DNA of 64,000 nucleotides from Mycolicibacterium litorale (GTDB lineage Bacteria > Actinomycetota > Actinomycetes > Mycobacteriales > Mycobacteriaceae). How positions within the stretch are numbered: the first letter of the stretch is position 1; every line of letters starts with the position of its first letter. Positions 35,367 through 43,138 of the stretch are shown here, piece after piece. A program made the position numbers and the translations under genes. Where the stretch lies: assembly GCF_010731695.1 (NCBI RefSeq), contig NZ_AP022586.1, positions 5,146,001 through 5,210,000 of the forward strand, read 5' to 3'. Below the pieces are notes generated by a model. That model searched no databases, was not told the origin of the DNA, and saw nothing but the letters and a program-made list of their open reading frames with translations.

Positions 35367-36551
35367 TCACTGTTCGTCGGCGGCTTTGTCGCTGGCCACG
35401 ACCCACATCGAGTAGTACTGGGAACCACCGCCGTACGCGTGGCCGAGCGCCTTGCGTGCGCCCTCGACCTGGTGCTCACCGGCCTTGCCCATGACCTGGA
35501 TCGCGGCCTCGGCGAAGCGGATCATGCCGGAGGCGCCGATCGGATTCGACGACAGCACACCGCCGGACGGGTTGACCGGCAACCGGCCGCCGATCGCCGT
35601 CTCGCCGGCCTCGGTCAGCTTCCACCCCTCGCCCTCGGCGGCGAAGCCGAGGTTCTCCAGCCACATCGGTTCGAACCAGGAGAACGGGACGTAGATCTCG
35701 GCGACGTCGATCTCGTCGATCGGGCTCTTGATCCCTGCCGCGGCCCACAGCGCCTTGGCCGCGTCTCGGCCCGCCTGCGGGTTCACCTGGTCGCGACCGG
35801 CGTAGGCGAGCGGTTCGGTGCGCAGCGCCGTGGCGTGGATCCACGCCACCGGGTGTCCCTCGGCCACCCGGGAATCCGCGGTCTCCTCGTCGCCGATCAC
35901 CAGCGCACAGGCGCCGTCGGACGACGGGCACGTCTCGTCGAAGCGGATCGGGTCCCACAGCATCTGCGAGCCCAGCACCTTCTCCAGCGTGATGTCGGGC
36001 TGATGCAGGTGGGCCAGCGGGTTCTTCGCGCCGTTGAGCCGGTCCTTGACCGCCACCATGGCGCCGATGTGCGTCGGGGCGCCCGACCGGCGGATGTAGG
36101 CCCGCACGTGCGGTGCGAAGTAGCCGCCGGCGCCGGCGCCGACCGGCTTGGTGAACGGCACCGGGATGCTCAACGCCCACATGGCGTTCGACTCCGACTG
36201 CTTCTCCCACGCCATCGCCAGCACCCGGCGGTACTTGCCGGACTGCACCAGGCTGGCGGCCACCACCGCGGTCGAGCCACCCACCGATCCGGCGGTGTGC
36301 ACCCGGATCATCGGCTTGTTGGTGGCGCCGACGGCGTCGGTGAGGAACAGCTCGGGCATCATGACGCCCTCGAAGAAGTCCGGCGCCTTGCCGAGCACCA
36401 CCGCGTCGATGTCGTCCATCGTGAGGCCGGAATCGGCCAGCGCCCTGTCGATGGCCTCGCGCACCAGGCCGTTCATCGACACGTCCTGACGCTTGGCGAC
36501 GTACTTCGTCTGGCCGGTGCCCAGCACCGCTGCCTTGTTCTTCGCCATCAT
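35367..36551 (-). CDS. ltp3: Lipid-transfer/thiolase-like protein Ltp3
   Basis: A 394-residue thiolase-fold protein, the usual Ltp3 length (Rv3523). It has the N-terminal GTGQTKYV strand, the HTAGSVGGST segment where a thiolase would carry its nucleophile Cys (absent here, as in SCP-x-like aldolases), NPSGGVLSSNPIGASG and GHAYGGGSQY near the C-terminus. Such proteins pair with DUF35 partners as acyl-CoA retro-aldolases. In Rhodococcus ltp3 and ltp4 are needed for C-24 branched sterol side chains. It is encoded between ltp4 and the LLM gene. Confidence 0.9.
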   Translation of the reverse strand: MMAKNKAAVLGTGQTKYVAKRQDVSMNGLVREAIDRALADSGLTMDDIDAVVLGKAPDFFEGVMMPELFLTDAVGATNKPMIRVHTAGSVGGSTAVVAASLVQSGKYRRVLAMAWEKQSESNAMWALSIPVPFTKPVGAGAGGYFAPHVRAYIRRSGAPTHIGAMVAVKDRLNGAKNPLAHLHQPDITLEKVLGSQMLWDPIRFDETCPSSDGACALVIGDEETADSRVAEGHPVAWIHATALRTEPLAYAGRDQVNPQAGRDAAKALWAAAGIKSPIDEIDVAEIYVPFSWFEPMWLENLGFAAEGEGWKLTEAGETAIGGRLPVNPSGGVLSSNPIGASGMIRFAEAAIQVMGKAGEHQVEGARKALGHAYGGGSQYYSMWVVASDKAADEQ

Positions 36552-36558
36552 CTTCTCC

Positions 36559-36578
36559 TCTTCGCGCGAGCGCTCATC
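36559..36578. repeat. 20-nt direct repeat, copy 1
   Basis: TCTTCGCGCGAGCGCTCATC occurs here, across the ltp4 stop and the ltp3 leader, and again at 39831-39850. Flanking bases differ, so the repeat is exactly 20 nt. The core GAGCGCTC is palindromic. Confidence 0.8.
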
Positions 36579-37647
36579 AGCCGTTCTTGCCGTCCCGTCC
36601 CTCGAGGACCGCGACCAGGTTCTGTTGCAGCGCAGGGCCGCTCGTGGCGTGGGCGAGTACCCGCTGTGCCGAGCCGTCGAAGATGTGGCGGGCGGCGAAG
36701 CCGATGCGCTCGAGGCCCGCGGAGAACATCGGATTGGCGGCCAGCGTGCCGCCGGACGGGTTGATCGTCGTCGAATCCGACAGCCCGATCGCCTCTTTGA
36801 GGATGAGGTGCTGGTGAGTGAACGGCGCGTAGATCTCGGCCACGTCGATGGAACCGGTGTCGCCGCCGGTGGCGGCCTGCGCGGACACGGCGGTCGACGG
36901 TGAGGTGGTCAGATCGCGGGCGCCCAGGATCGGGGTCTCGATGCGGTGCTCGAAACCCGTGATCCAGGCGGGGTTCTCGCGCATCTCGCGGGCCCGGTCG
37001 CCGGCGGCCAGCACGATCGCCGATGCACCGTCGGTGATGGGAGCGATGTCGTGACGGCGCAGGGGTTCGGCGAAGTACGGCCGCTCGAGGAGTTCGTCGA
37101 TGCTCGTGGCCGGCTTCTCCGAATCCGTCCGCCCGCTGACGGCGAAGGAGTCCAGCGCGACCTGCGCCATCTGCTCGGCGGTCCACTTGCCGGCATCCAG
37201 GCCCAGCCTGGCCTGCAGGCCCGCGATCGACACCGAATCCGGCCACAGCGGCGCGACGGTGTAGGGGTCGGTCTGCAGAGCCAGCACCCGGCGCAGTGTG
37301 CCGGCGCTGGACTTGCCGAAGCCGTACACCAGCGCGGTCTCCACCTCGCCGGTGAGGATCTTGATGTAAGCCTCGTACAGCGCCCACGCGGCGTCCATCT
37401 CGACGTGCGATTCGTTGATCGGCGGGACAGCACCGATCGAGTCGATCGCCGAGATGAACGAGAATGCTCGTCCAGCAAGGTAATCCGAGGATCCCGAGCA
37501 CCAGAAGCCGATGTCGGCCTTGCTGATGCCGAGGTCTTCGTACAGTTCGGCGAAACACGGCATCAACATCTCGACGCCATTGGTGGTGCCCTCGGTGCGG
37601 CGCACGTGCGGTGCGTGCGCGAAGCCCACCACTGCGATCTCTGTCAT
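36577..37647 (-). CDS. ltp4: Lipid-transfer/thiolase-like protein Ltp4
   Basis: A 356-residue thiolase-fold protein of the Ltp4 type (Rv3522). The N-terminal VVGFAHAPHVRR and C-terminal TTINPSGGTLAANPMFSAG segments mark the family. It probably forms a complex with Ltp3 and the DUF35 protein encoded upstream for side-chain carbon-carbon cleavage. It begins 15 nt after the Rv3521-like gene, and its stop overlaps a 20-nt repeat (36559-36578) shared with the Rv3519-like gene. Confidence 0.9.
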   Translation of the reverse strand: MTEIAVVGFAHAPHVRRTEGTTNGVEMLMPCFAELYEDLGISKADIGFWCSGSSDYLAGRAFSFISAIDSIGAVPPINESHVEMDAAWALYEAYIKILTGEVETALVYGFGKSSAGTLRRVLALQTDPYTVAPLWPDSVSIAGLQARLGLDAGKWTAEQMAQVALDSFAVSGRTDSEKPATSIDELLERPYFAEPLRRHDIAPITDGASAIVLAAGDRAREMRENPAWITGFEHRIETPILGARDLTTSPSTAVSAQAATGGDTGSIDVAEIYAPFTHQHLILKEAIGLSDSTTINPSGGTLAANPMFSAGLERIGFAARHIFDGSAQRVLAHATSGPALQQNLVAVLEGRDGKNG

Positions 37648-37662
37648 CTGGGGGTGGCCTCT

Positions 37663-38661
37663 CTACAGGTGATGCTTGTAGGTGTCGTATTCGGCGTCGG
37701 GCTCACCCGTCGGCCGGAAATGGCTGATGTTGTCGATGCCCAGCCCCCACTCCTCGCGGGGCTTCCACACCGCCTCGACCCGCATGCCCATGCGCACCTG
37801 GTCGGCCTCGATCTCGGTGACCAGATGCAGGAACGGGATGTCGGCGCCGTCGAGCAGGACGTAGGCCGCGACGTAGGGCGGTTTGATGCGCTGGCCGGCG
37901 AACGGGATGTTGATGATCGCGAACGTCGTCACCGTGCCCCGGTCCGGTAGTTCGACGAACTCGGTGGTGGGCCGGCCGGTGGCCGGATCCGCTTCGCGCG
38001 GAGGGAAATAAAGCTTGCCGTCTTTCCCGGTGCGCGCACCCAGCAGCTTGCCGTCCTGCAGCGCGCGCAGGAACGTGCTCTCCGGCGCCGACGCGGTGTG
38101 CTGGATCTCGATGGCACTGGGCACCACCAGCATCGTCACCGGGTCCTTGTCGGACGGTTCGCCCTCCGGTTCCGCGGCTTCTTCTTCATCGCCAAGCCGG
38201 AAGAAAGCGATGTCGGTGATCGCGCCGACGGGTTCGTCGACCCAGTGTGCGTGCACCCGCGCACCGGTGCTGATGTTGTCCCGCTCGCCCGCGTCGACCG
38301 CGTGCAGCAAGGGGGTGTCGGCGCCGTCGAGTTTGATCAGCGCCCAGGCGAACGGACGCTGCAGCGGCTGACCCTCGAGGGGTTCGGGCTGCCACGTCCA
38401 GGACACCACGGTGCCGACAGCGGCCACCGGTACGATCTCCGTCAACCGTTCGTAGGTCACCGGGTCGTATTCGGCCGGCGGCACGTGTACGCGTCCGTCG
38501 GAGCCCCGCACGCCGACAATGCGCTTCTCGCGCAGTGCGGTGAAGAACTGGCCGAGCAGTGGCCCGACCGAACGGGTGTAGTCGAAGGACAACTTCAATG
38601 GCGCCGAGAGGGGCGGTTCATGCGTCTCGATCAGCGCCGGGCTGCTTTGGCTGGCGGTCAC
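37663..38661 (-). CDS. Double DUF35 OB-fold acyl-CoA associated protein (Rv3521-like)
   Basis: A 332-residue protein with two DUF35-type halves. Each ends in an OB fold (TVVSWTWQP...PFAWALIKLDGADTPLLH and TVTTFAIINIPF...YVAAYVLLDGADIPFLH). DUF35 proteins are partners of thiolase-like Ltp enzymes in steroid retro-aldol cleavage, so this is the likely partner of Ltp3/Ltp4. The usual zinc-ribbon Cys residues are missing. The GTG at 38661 lies at the predicted transcription start (TACTTT -10 just upstream), so the mRNA may be leaderless. Confidence 0.86.
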   Translation of the reverse strand: MTASQSSPALIETHEPPLSAPLKLSFDYTRSVGPLLGQFFTALREKRIVGVRGSDGRVHVPPAEYDPVTYERLTEIVPVAAVGTVVSWTWQPEPLEGQPLQRPFAWALIKLDGADTPLLHAVDAGERDNISTGARVHAHWVDEPVGAITDIAFFRLGDEEEAAEPEGEPSDKDPVTMLVVPSAIEIQHTASAPESTFLRALQDGKLLGARTGKDGKLYFPPREADPATGRPTTEFVELPDRGTVTTFAIINIPFAGQRIKPPYVAAYVLLDGADIPFLHLVTEIEADQVRMGMRVEAVWKPREEWGLGIDNISHFRPTGEPDAEYDTYKHHL

Positions 38662-38670
38662 AGCACAAAG

Positions 38671-38684
38671 TAGAACAGGTTCTA
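38671..38684. promoter_or_regulatory. KstR operator between the Rv3521-like and Rv3520c-like genes
   Basis: TAGAACAGGTTCTA fits TNNAACNNGTTNNA. It lies 10 nt from the leftward GTG at 38661 and 48 nt from the rightward ATG at 38732, so it can control both divergent transcripts. Confidence 0.88.
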
Positions 38685-38731
38685 ACTATGGTTTCAAGGG
38701 ACCGTCTAGGCAGGCTAGGGAAGGCAACGCG

Positions 38732-39763
38732 ATGAAGCTCGGACTCCAGCTCGGGTATTGGGGCGCACAGCCCCCGACCAACCACGCCGAACTCGTCGCG
38801 GCCGCCGAGGAGGCGGGGTTCGACACCGTCTTCACCGCGGAGGCGTGGGGTTCGGACGCATACACACCGCTGGCCTGGCTGGGGTCGTCGACGCAGCGAA
38901 TGCGGCTGGGCACCTCGGTCATCCAACTGTCGGCACGCACCCCGACCGCGTGCGCGATGGCGGCGCTGACGCTCGACCATCTCTCCGGCGGGCGCCACAT
39001 CCTCGGACTCGGCGTCTCCGGGCCGCAGGTGGTCGAGGGCTGGTACGGGCAGCGCTTCCCGAAGCCGCTGGCCCGCACCCGCGAATACGTCAACATCCTG
39101 CGTCAGGTGTGGGCCCGCGAGGCTCCGGTGACCAGCGACGGTCCGCACTACCCGCTGCCGCTGACCGGCGAGGGCACCACCGGGCTGGGCAAGGCGCTCA
39201 AACCGATCACCCATCCGTTGCGTGCCGACATCCCGATCATGCTGGGCGCCGAAGGGCCGAAGAACGTCGCGCTGGCCGCCGAGATCTGCGACGGCTGGCT
39301 GCCGATCTTCTACACCCCGCGGATGGCCGATACCTACAACTCCTGGCTCGACGAGGGCTTCGCTCGCCCGGGCGCCCGCCGCAGCCGCGAGGATTTCGAG
39401 ATCTGCGCGACCGCCCAGGTCGTCATCACCGACGACCGCGCGGCGACCTTCGAGATGATGAAGCCGTTCCTCGCGCTGTACATGGGCGGAATGGGCGCCG
39501 AGGACACCAACTTCCACGCCGACGTGTATCGCCGGATGGGCTACGCCGAGGTGGTCGAGGACGTCACGAGGCTGTTCCGCAGCAACCGCAAGGACGAGGC
39601 GGCCAAGGTGATCCCCGACGAACTCGTCGACGACGCCGCCATCGTCGGTGACGTCGACTACGTGCGGGAGCAGATCAAGGTCTGGGAGGCCGCCGGGGTG
39701 ACGATGATGGTGGTCAGCGCCCGCACGGCAGAGCAGGTCCGGGAGCTCGCCGGGCTGGTGTAG
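38732..39763 (+). CDS. LLM-class F420-dependent oxidoreductase (Rv3520c-like)
   Basis: A 343-residue luciferase-like protein. The N-terminal LGYWGAQPPTNHAELVAAAEEAGFD, the TSVIQLSARTP strand, the GLGVSGPQVVEGWYG substrate/F420 loop and PIMLGAEGPKNVALAAEICDGW match F420-dependent reductases. It should transfer hydride between F420 and a steroid intermediate. A GGGAAGG site precedes the ATG, so this side of the divergent promoter makes a leadered mRNA. The orthologue is Rv3520c. Confidence 0.9.
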   Translation: MKLGLQLGYWGAQPPTNHAELVAAAEEAGFDTVFTAEAWGSDAYTPLAWLGSSTQRMRLGTSVIQLSARTPTACAMAALTLDHLSGGRHILGLGVSGPQVVEGWYGQRFPKPLARTREYVNILRQVWAREAPVTSDGPHYPLPLTGEGTTGLGKALKPITHPLRADIPIMLGAEGPKNVALAAEICDGWLPIFYTPRMADTYNSWLDEGFARPGARRSREDFEICATAQVVITDDRAATFEMMKPFLALYMGGMGAEDTNFHADVYRRMGYAEVVEDVTRLFRSNRKDEAAKVIPDELVDDAAIVGDVDYVREQIKVWEAAGVTMMVVSARTAEQVRELAGLV

Positions 39764-39770
39764 ACACTTC

Positions 39771-39800
39771 TTGCGAGTTGTCTAGAACACGTTCTAGATT
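39771..39800 (+). promoter_or_regulatory. Predicted promoter of the Rv3519-like gene
   Basis: TTGCGA (39771-39776), an 18-nt spacer and TAGATT (39795-39800). The start codon ATG 39807 is 6 nt after the -10, which predicts a leaderless mRNA. Confidence 0.55.
39783..39796. promoter_or_regulatory. KstR operator upstream of the Rv3519-like gene and cyp142
   Basis: TAGAACACGTTCTA is a near-perfect palindrome and a full KstR consensus match. It lies inside the promoter spacer and overlaps the -10 by two bases. Confidence 0.9.
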
Positions 39801-39806
39801 GACCGG

Positions 39807-40568
39807 ATGACGGACACCACCGCCTCAGGGTCTTCGCGCGAGCGCTCATCCACCTCGCAACACACGATCCAGGACACCGTGCTCACCATGCCGGTGCGCA
39901 TCCGCAAAGCCAACACCCACGTCGCGATGTTCTCCGTCGCCGCACCCGCCGCCCAGCGGATGATCGACTACTCCGGGCTGCGGGTGTGCGAATACCTGCC
40001 CGGCCGCACGGTCGTCATGCTGATGCTGGTGCGCTACGTCGACGGCGACCTCGGGCAGTACCACGAGTTCGGCACGGCCGTCATGGTCAACCCGCCGGGT
40101 TCGGAGGCGAAGGGTCCGCGTGCGCTGGCCTCCGCGGCAGCGTTCATCCACCACCTACCCGTCGACCAGACCTTCACGCTCGAGGCGGGCCGCCGCATCT
40201 GGGGCTTCCCGAAGGTGATGGCCGACTTCAAGGTCCGTGAGACGCCGACGTTCGACTTCGACGTCACCGTCGACGGCAAACTGGTGGCGGGCATCGAATT
40301 CGGCCGCGGGGTGCCGATCCCGTCGGCGGTCACCGCGCGGCCGCAGGTGCTCAAGACCTTCAGCTGTCTGGACGGCGTGACCCGCGAGATCCCGTGGGAG
40401 ATGCGCAACACCGGGATGTCGGCGCGGCTCGGCGGTGCCCGGCTTCGCCTCGGTGATCACCCGTACGCGCGGGAACTCGCCGCGCTCGGTTTGCCGAAAC
40501 GCGCCATCGCCAGCCAGGCGTCTGCCAATGTCGAGATGACATTCGGTGATGCGCAGGAGATTCGATGA
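39807..40568 (+). CDS. Acetoacetate decarboxylase-superfamily protein (Rv3519-like)
   Basis: A 253-residue protein. LEAGRRIWGFPKVMADF matches the signature region of the acetoacetate decarboxylase superfamily, whose Lys can form a Schiff base with a keto acid. The first 20 residues (G-S-S-R-E-R-S-S-T) are encoded by the second copy of a 20-nt repeat and are probably disordered. The promoter geometry supports ATG 39807. The ATGA overlap with cyp142 shows coupling. The reaction in sterol degradation is unknown. Confidence 0.83.
   Translation: MTDTTASGSSRERSSTSQHTIQDTVLTMPVRIRKANTHVAMFSVAAPAAQRMIDYSGLRVCEYLPGRTVVMLMLVRYVDGDLGQYHEFGTAVMVNPPGSEAKGPRALASAAAFIHHLPVDQTFTLEAGRRIWGFPKVMADFKVRETPTFDFDVTVDGKLVAGIEFGRGVPIPSAVTARPQVLKTFSCLDGVTREIPWEMRNTGMSARLGGARLRLGDHPYARELAALGLPKRAIASQASANVEMTFGDAQEIR
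39831..39850. repeat. 20-nt direct repeat, copy 2
   Basis: Identical to 36559-36578 and in the same orientation on the + strand. Here it is inside the coding region (codons 9-15) of the Rv3519-like gene. Confidence 0.8.
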
Positions 40569-41776
40569 CACAGGTGCTTTCCACCAAACCCGACGTCGAC
40601 CTGACCGACGGCACCTTCTACGCCGACGGGCCGGCCGCGCGTGAGGCGTACCGCTGGATGCGGGCCAACCAACCGGTGTTCCGTGACCGCAACGGACTGG
40701 CGGCGGCGGCGACGTACCAGGCCGTCCTCGATGCCGAGCGCAACCCGGAGCTGTTCTCGTCGACCGGTGGCATCCGGCCCGACCAGCCCGGGATGCCGTA
40801 CATGATCGACATGGACGACCCCGCGCACCTGCTGCGCCGCAAACTCGTCAACTCCGGCTTCACCCGCAAGCGCGTGATGGACAAGGTGCCCTCGATCGAG
40901 CGCCTGTGCGACACGCTGATCGACGCCGTGTGCGAACGCGGGGAGTGCGACTTCGTCCGGGACATCGCCGCACCGCTGCCCATGGCCGTGATCGGCGACA
41001 TGCTCGGCGTACTGCCCGAGGAACGCGAGATGCTGCTCACCTGGTCGGACGACCTGGTGTGCGGGTTGAGTTCGCACGTCGACGACCTGGTGATCCAGAA
41101 GCTGATGGACACGTTCGCCGCGTACACCGCGTTCACGATGGACGTCATCGCCAAGCGCCGGGCCGAGCCGACCGACGACCTGTTCTCCGTCCTGGTCAAC
41201 GCCGAGGTCGAGGGCTCTCGGATGACCGACGACGAGATCGTCTTCGAAACGCTGCTCATCCTGATCGGCGGCGACGAGACGACGCGGCACACGCTGTCCG
41301 GCGGGACCGAGCAGATCCTGCGGCATCGCGATCAATGGGAGCGACTGGTCGACGATCCCGAACTCCTGCCGGGCGCGATCGAGGAGATGCTGCGCTGGAC
41401 GTCTCCGGTGAAGAACATGTGTCGCACGCTGACCGCCGACACCGAATTCCACGGCACCGAGCTGAAGTCGGGCGAGAAGATCATGCTGATGTTCGAGTCG
41501 GCGAACTTCGACGAGTCGGTGTTCGGCGACCCGGACAGCTTTCGCATCGACCGAAACCCCAACAGCCATGTGGCATTCGGGTTCGGCACGCACTTCTGCC
41601 TCGGTAATCAGCTGGCCCGGTTGGAGTTGCGGCTGATGCTGACGAAGGTGCTGCAGCGGCTGCCGGACCTGCGGCTCGCCGACGACACCGCCGTCCCGCT
41701 GCGGCCGGCGAACTTCGTCAGCGGTCCGGAGGCCATGCCGGTGGTGTTCACGCCGACGGCGCGCGTGCTCGACTGA
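40565..41776 (+). CDS. cyp142: Cytochrome P450 CYP142 (cholesterol C26/27-monooxygenase type)
   Basis: A 403-residue soluble P450. It has the I-helix motif GGDETT, E-x-x-R in EEMLRW and haem loop FGFGTHFCLGN with Cys345. The position after the Rv3519-like gene and the sequence fit Rv3518c (CYP142), which oxidises the terminal methyl of cholesterol or cholestenone, starting side-chain beta-oxidation. It overlaps the previous gene by ATGA and is under the same KstR site. Confidence 0.92.
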   Translation: MTQVLSTKPDVDLTDGTFYADGPAAREAYRWMRANQPVFRDRNGLAAAATYQAVLDAERNPELFSSTGGIRPDQPGMPYMIDMDDPAHLLRRKLVNSGFTRKRVMDKVPSIERLCDTLIDAVCERGECDFVRDIAAPLPMAVIGDMLGVLPEEREMLLTWSDDLVCGLSSHVDDLVIQKLMDTFAAYTAFTMDVIAKRRAEPTDDLFSVLVNAEVEGSRMTDDEIVFETLLILIGGDETTRHTLSGGTEQILRHRDQWERLVDDPELLPGAIEEMLRWTSPVKNMCRTLTADTEFHGTELKSGEKIMLMFESANFDESVFGDPDSFRIDRNPNSHVAFGFGTHFCLGNQLARLELRLMLTKVLQRLPDLRLADDTAVPLRPANFVSGPEAMPVVFTPTARVLD

Positions 41777-41783
41777 CAGCCAC

Positions 41784-41831
41784 CTCCCACCCCTTTCCCA
41801 CCCGGACCGCATGGTGGGAGCCGACGCTTTT
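41784..41831 (+). terminator. Possible terminator after cyp142
   Basis: CTCCCACC (41784-41791) pairs with GGTGGGAG (41813-41820), followed by TTTT at 41828-41831. The loop is long (21 nt), so termination is only possible. Confidence 0.4.
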
Positions 41832-41866
41832 GTCATCGCCAGTTGTCAGCGATGAAGGAGCGAAAG

Positions 41867-42151
41867 ATGAATGCTGATCACACGCAACGTGTGCGTCGGG
41901 CGGTCGGTGGCGTGATGTTGTGCGGGGGAGTCCTCGCCGCATCGCTCGGCATGGGGAGTGGGGCGGCCCAGGCCGCGGTGTCGTCCGCGCAGGCCGTCCC
42001 CGCTGCGGGCATCACCGCGGTCGGCGCCGGGTTCGCCGAGTACCGGCCCTGGCGGCATCACCCGGGCCACGGGTTCTACGCCCCGCGGCGGTACTACGCA
42101 CCACCGCCGTTCTTCGTGCCACGCCCGTACGGCTTCGGCTACCACCGCTGA
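41867..42151 (+). CDS. Small secreted protein rich in His, Pro and aromatic residues
   Basis: A 94-residue precursor. A Sec signal peptide (basic HTQRVRR, hydrophobic GGVMLCGGVLAASLG, cleavage after AQA near residue 36) leads to a mature part of about 58 residues. Its tail is repetitive in feel (PWRHHPGHG, APRRYYAPPPFFVPRP). I chose ATG 41867 over 41843 because GAAGGAG precedes it. No family recognised; similar short proteins occur in mycobacteria. The His-rich tail might bind metal. Confidence 0.75.
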   Translation: MNADHTQRVRRAVGGVMLCGGVLAASLGMGSGAAQAAVSSAQAVPAAGITAVGAGFAEYRPWRHHPGHGFYAPRRYYAPPPFFVPRPYGFGYHR

Positions 42152-42162
42152 GGTCCCGGCGC

Positions 42163-42189
42163 GCCGAGCGCCTCGGCTGCGAGTTTTTT
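42163..42189 (+). terminator. Possible terminator after the small secreted protein gene
   Basis: GCCGAG/CTCGGC stem (42163-42168/42172-42177) with a CGC loop, then six T (42184-42189) after a 6-nt gap. An overlapping CTGCGAG/CTCGCAG repeat (42177-42183/42199-42205) could form instead. Confidence 0.5.
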
Positions 42190-42259
42190 GGCTCGTTTCT
42201 CGCAGTGAGTTCACGCTCGGTGCGCCGGGCGGCCCGCAGCCGGCCGAGGAAGCCGGGTC

Positions 42260-43069
42260 CTAGCGCATCTTGAAGTTCGGCGCCCGCTTCTCCTTGAACG
42301 CCCGCGGGCCCTCCTTGGCGTCCTCGGACAGGAACACCTCGATACCGATCTTGGTGTCGATCTTGAAGGCGTCGTTCTCGTGCAGGCCTTCGGTCTCGCG
42401 AATCGACCGCAGGATCGCCTGCACGGCGAGCGGACCGTTGTTGTTGATCACCTCGGCGATCTCGAGCGCCTTGTCCAGAGCCGTGCCGTCGGGCACCACG
42501 TGACCGATCAGCCCGTACTCCAGCGCTTCGGCGGCGGTGATGTGCCGTCCGGTCAGCAGCAGATCGCAAGCGATGGTGTACGGGATCTGGCGCACCAGGC
42601 GCACCGCCGACCCGCCCATCGGGTACAGACTCCACTTCGCCTCGGAGATACCGAATTTGGCGCTCTCCCCGGCTACGCGGATGTCGGTGCCCTGCAGGAT
42701 CTCGGTGCCACCGGCGATCGCCGGACCCTCCACGGCCGCGATCAGCGGTTTGGTCAGTCGGCGGCCCTTGAGCAGACCGTCGATGCGCGAGGGGTCGTAG
42801 CTGCCGTCCTTGAACGAGTCGCCCGGCGGTTTGGCGGTGGCGGCCTTGAGGTCCATCCCCGCGCAGAAGTAACCGCCCGCCCCGGTGAGGATGCACGAAC
42901 GGATCTCCGGATCGCTGTCGACGCGGTCCCACGCCTCGACCATGATCGAAAGCATCTCGGTCGAGAGCGCATTACGGGCCTCGGGCCGATTCAGCGTCAC
43001 GATCAGAGTGTGTCCGCGCTGCTCAACGAGGGCGTCGGGGCCCTTCTCCGGATTTTCTACATCGCTCAC
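42260..43069 (-). CDS. echA19: Enoyl-CoA hydratase EchA19
   Basis: A 269-residue crotonase-fold enzyme. [14 protein letters not shown] opens the fold, [14 protein letters not shown] forms the first oxyanion-hole strand, and [18 protein letters not shown] the second, with the acidic catalytic region around [11 protein letters not shown]. It hydrates steroid side-chain enoyl-CoAs (orthologue Rv3516). I chose GTG 43069 because GGAAGG lies 10 nt upstream; ATG 43090 is the alternative. It is divergent from fadD19 with a KstR operator between. Confidence 0.9.
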   Translation of the reverse strand: MSDVENPEKGPDALVEQRGHTLIVTLNRPEARNALSTEMLSIMVEAWDRVDSDPEIRSCILTGAGGYFCAGMDLKAATAKPPGDSFKDGSYDPSRIDGLLKGRRLTKPLIAAVEGPAIAGGTEILQGTDIRVAGESAKFGISEAKWSLYPMGGSAVRLVRQIPYTIACDLLLTGRHITAAEALEYGLIGHVVPDGTALDKALEIAEVINNNGPLAVQAILRSIRETEGLHENDAFKIDTKIGIEVFLSEDAKEGPRAFKEKRAPNFKMR

Positions 43070-43103
43070 AGACCGTCCGCCTTCCAGCATCGATGCCACA
43101 GAC

Positions 43104-43132
43104 TTGTCAGGAAATGTAACACGTTCTAATTT
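43104..43132 (+). promoter_or_regulatory. Predicted fadD19 promoter
   Basis: TTGTCA (43104-43109), a 17-nt spacer and TAATTT (43127-43132). The GTG start at 43139 is 6 nt after the -10, so the fadD19 mRNA should be leaderless. Confidence 0.65.
43115..43128. promoter_or_regulatory. KstR operator between echA19 and fadD19
   Basis: TGTAACACGTTCTA fits TNNAACNNGTTNNA. It occupies the spacer of the fadD19 promoter and overlaps the -10 by two bases. Confidence 0.9.
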
Positions 43133-43138
43133 GGGTCC

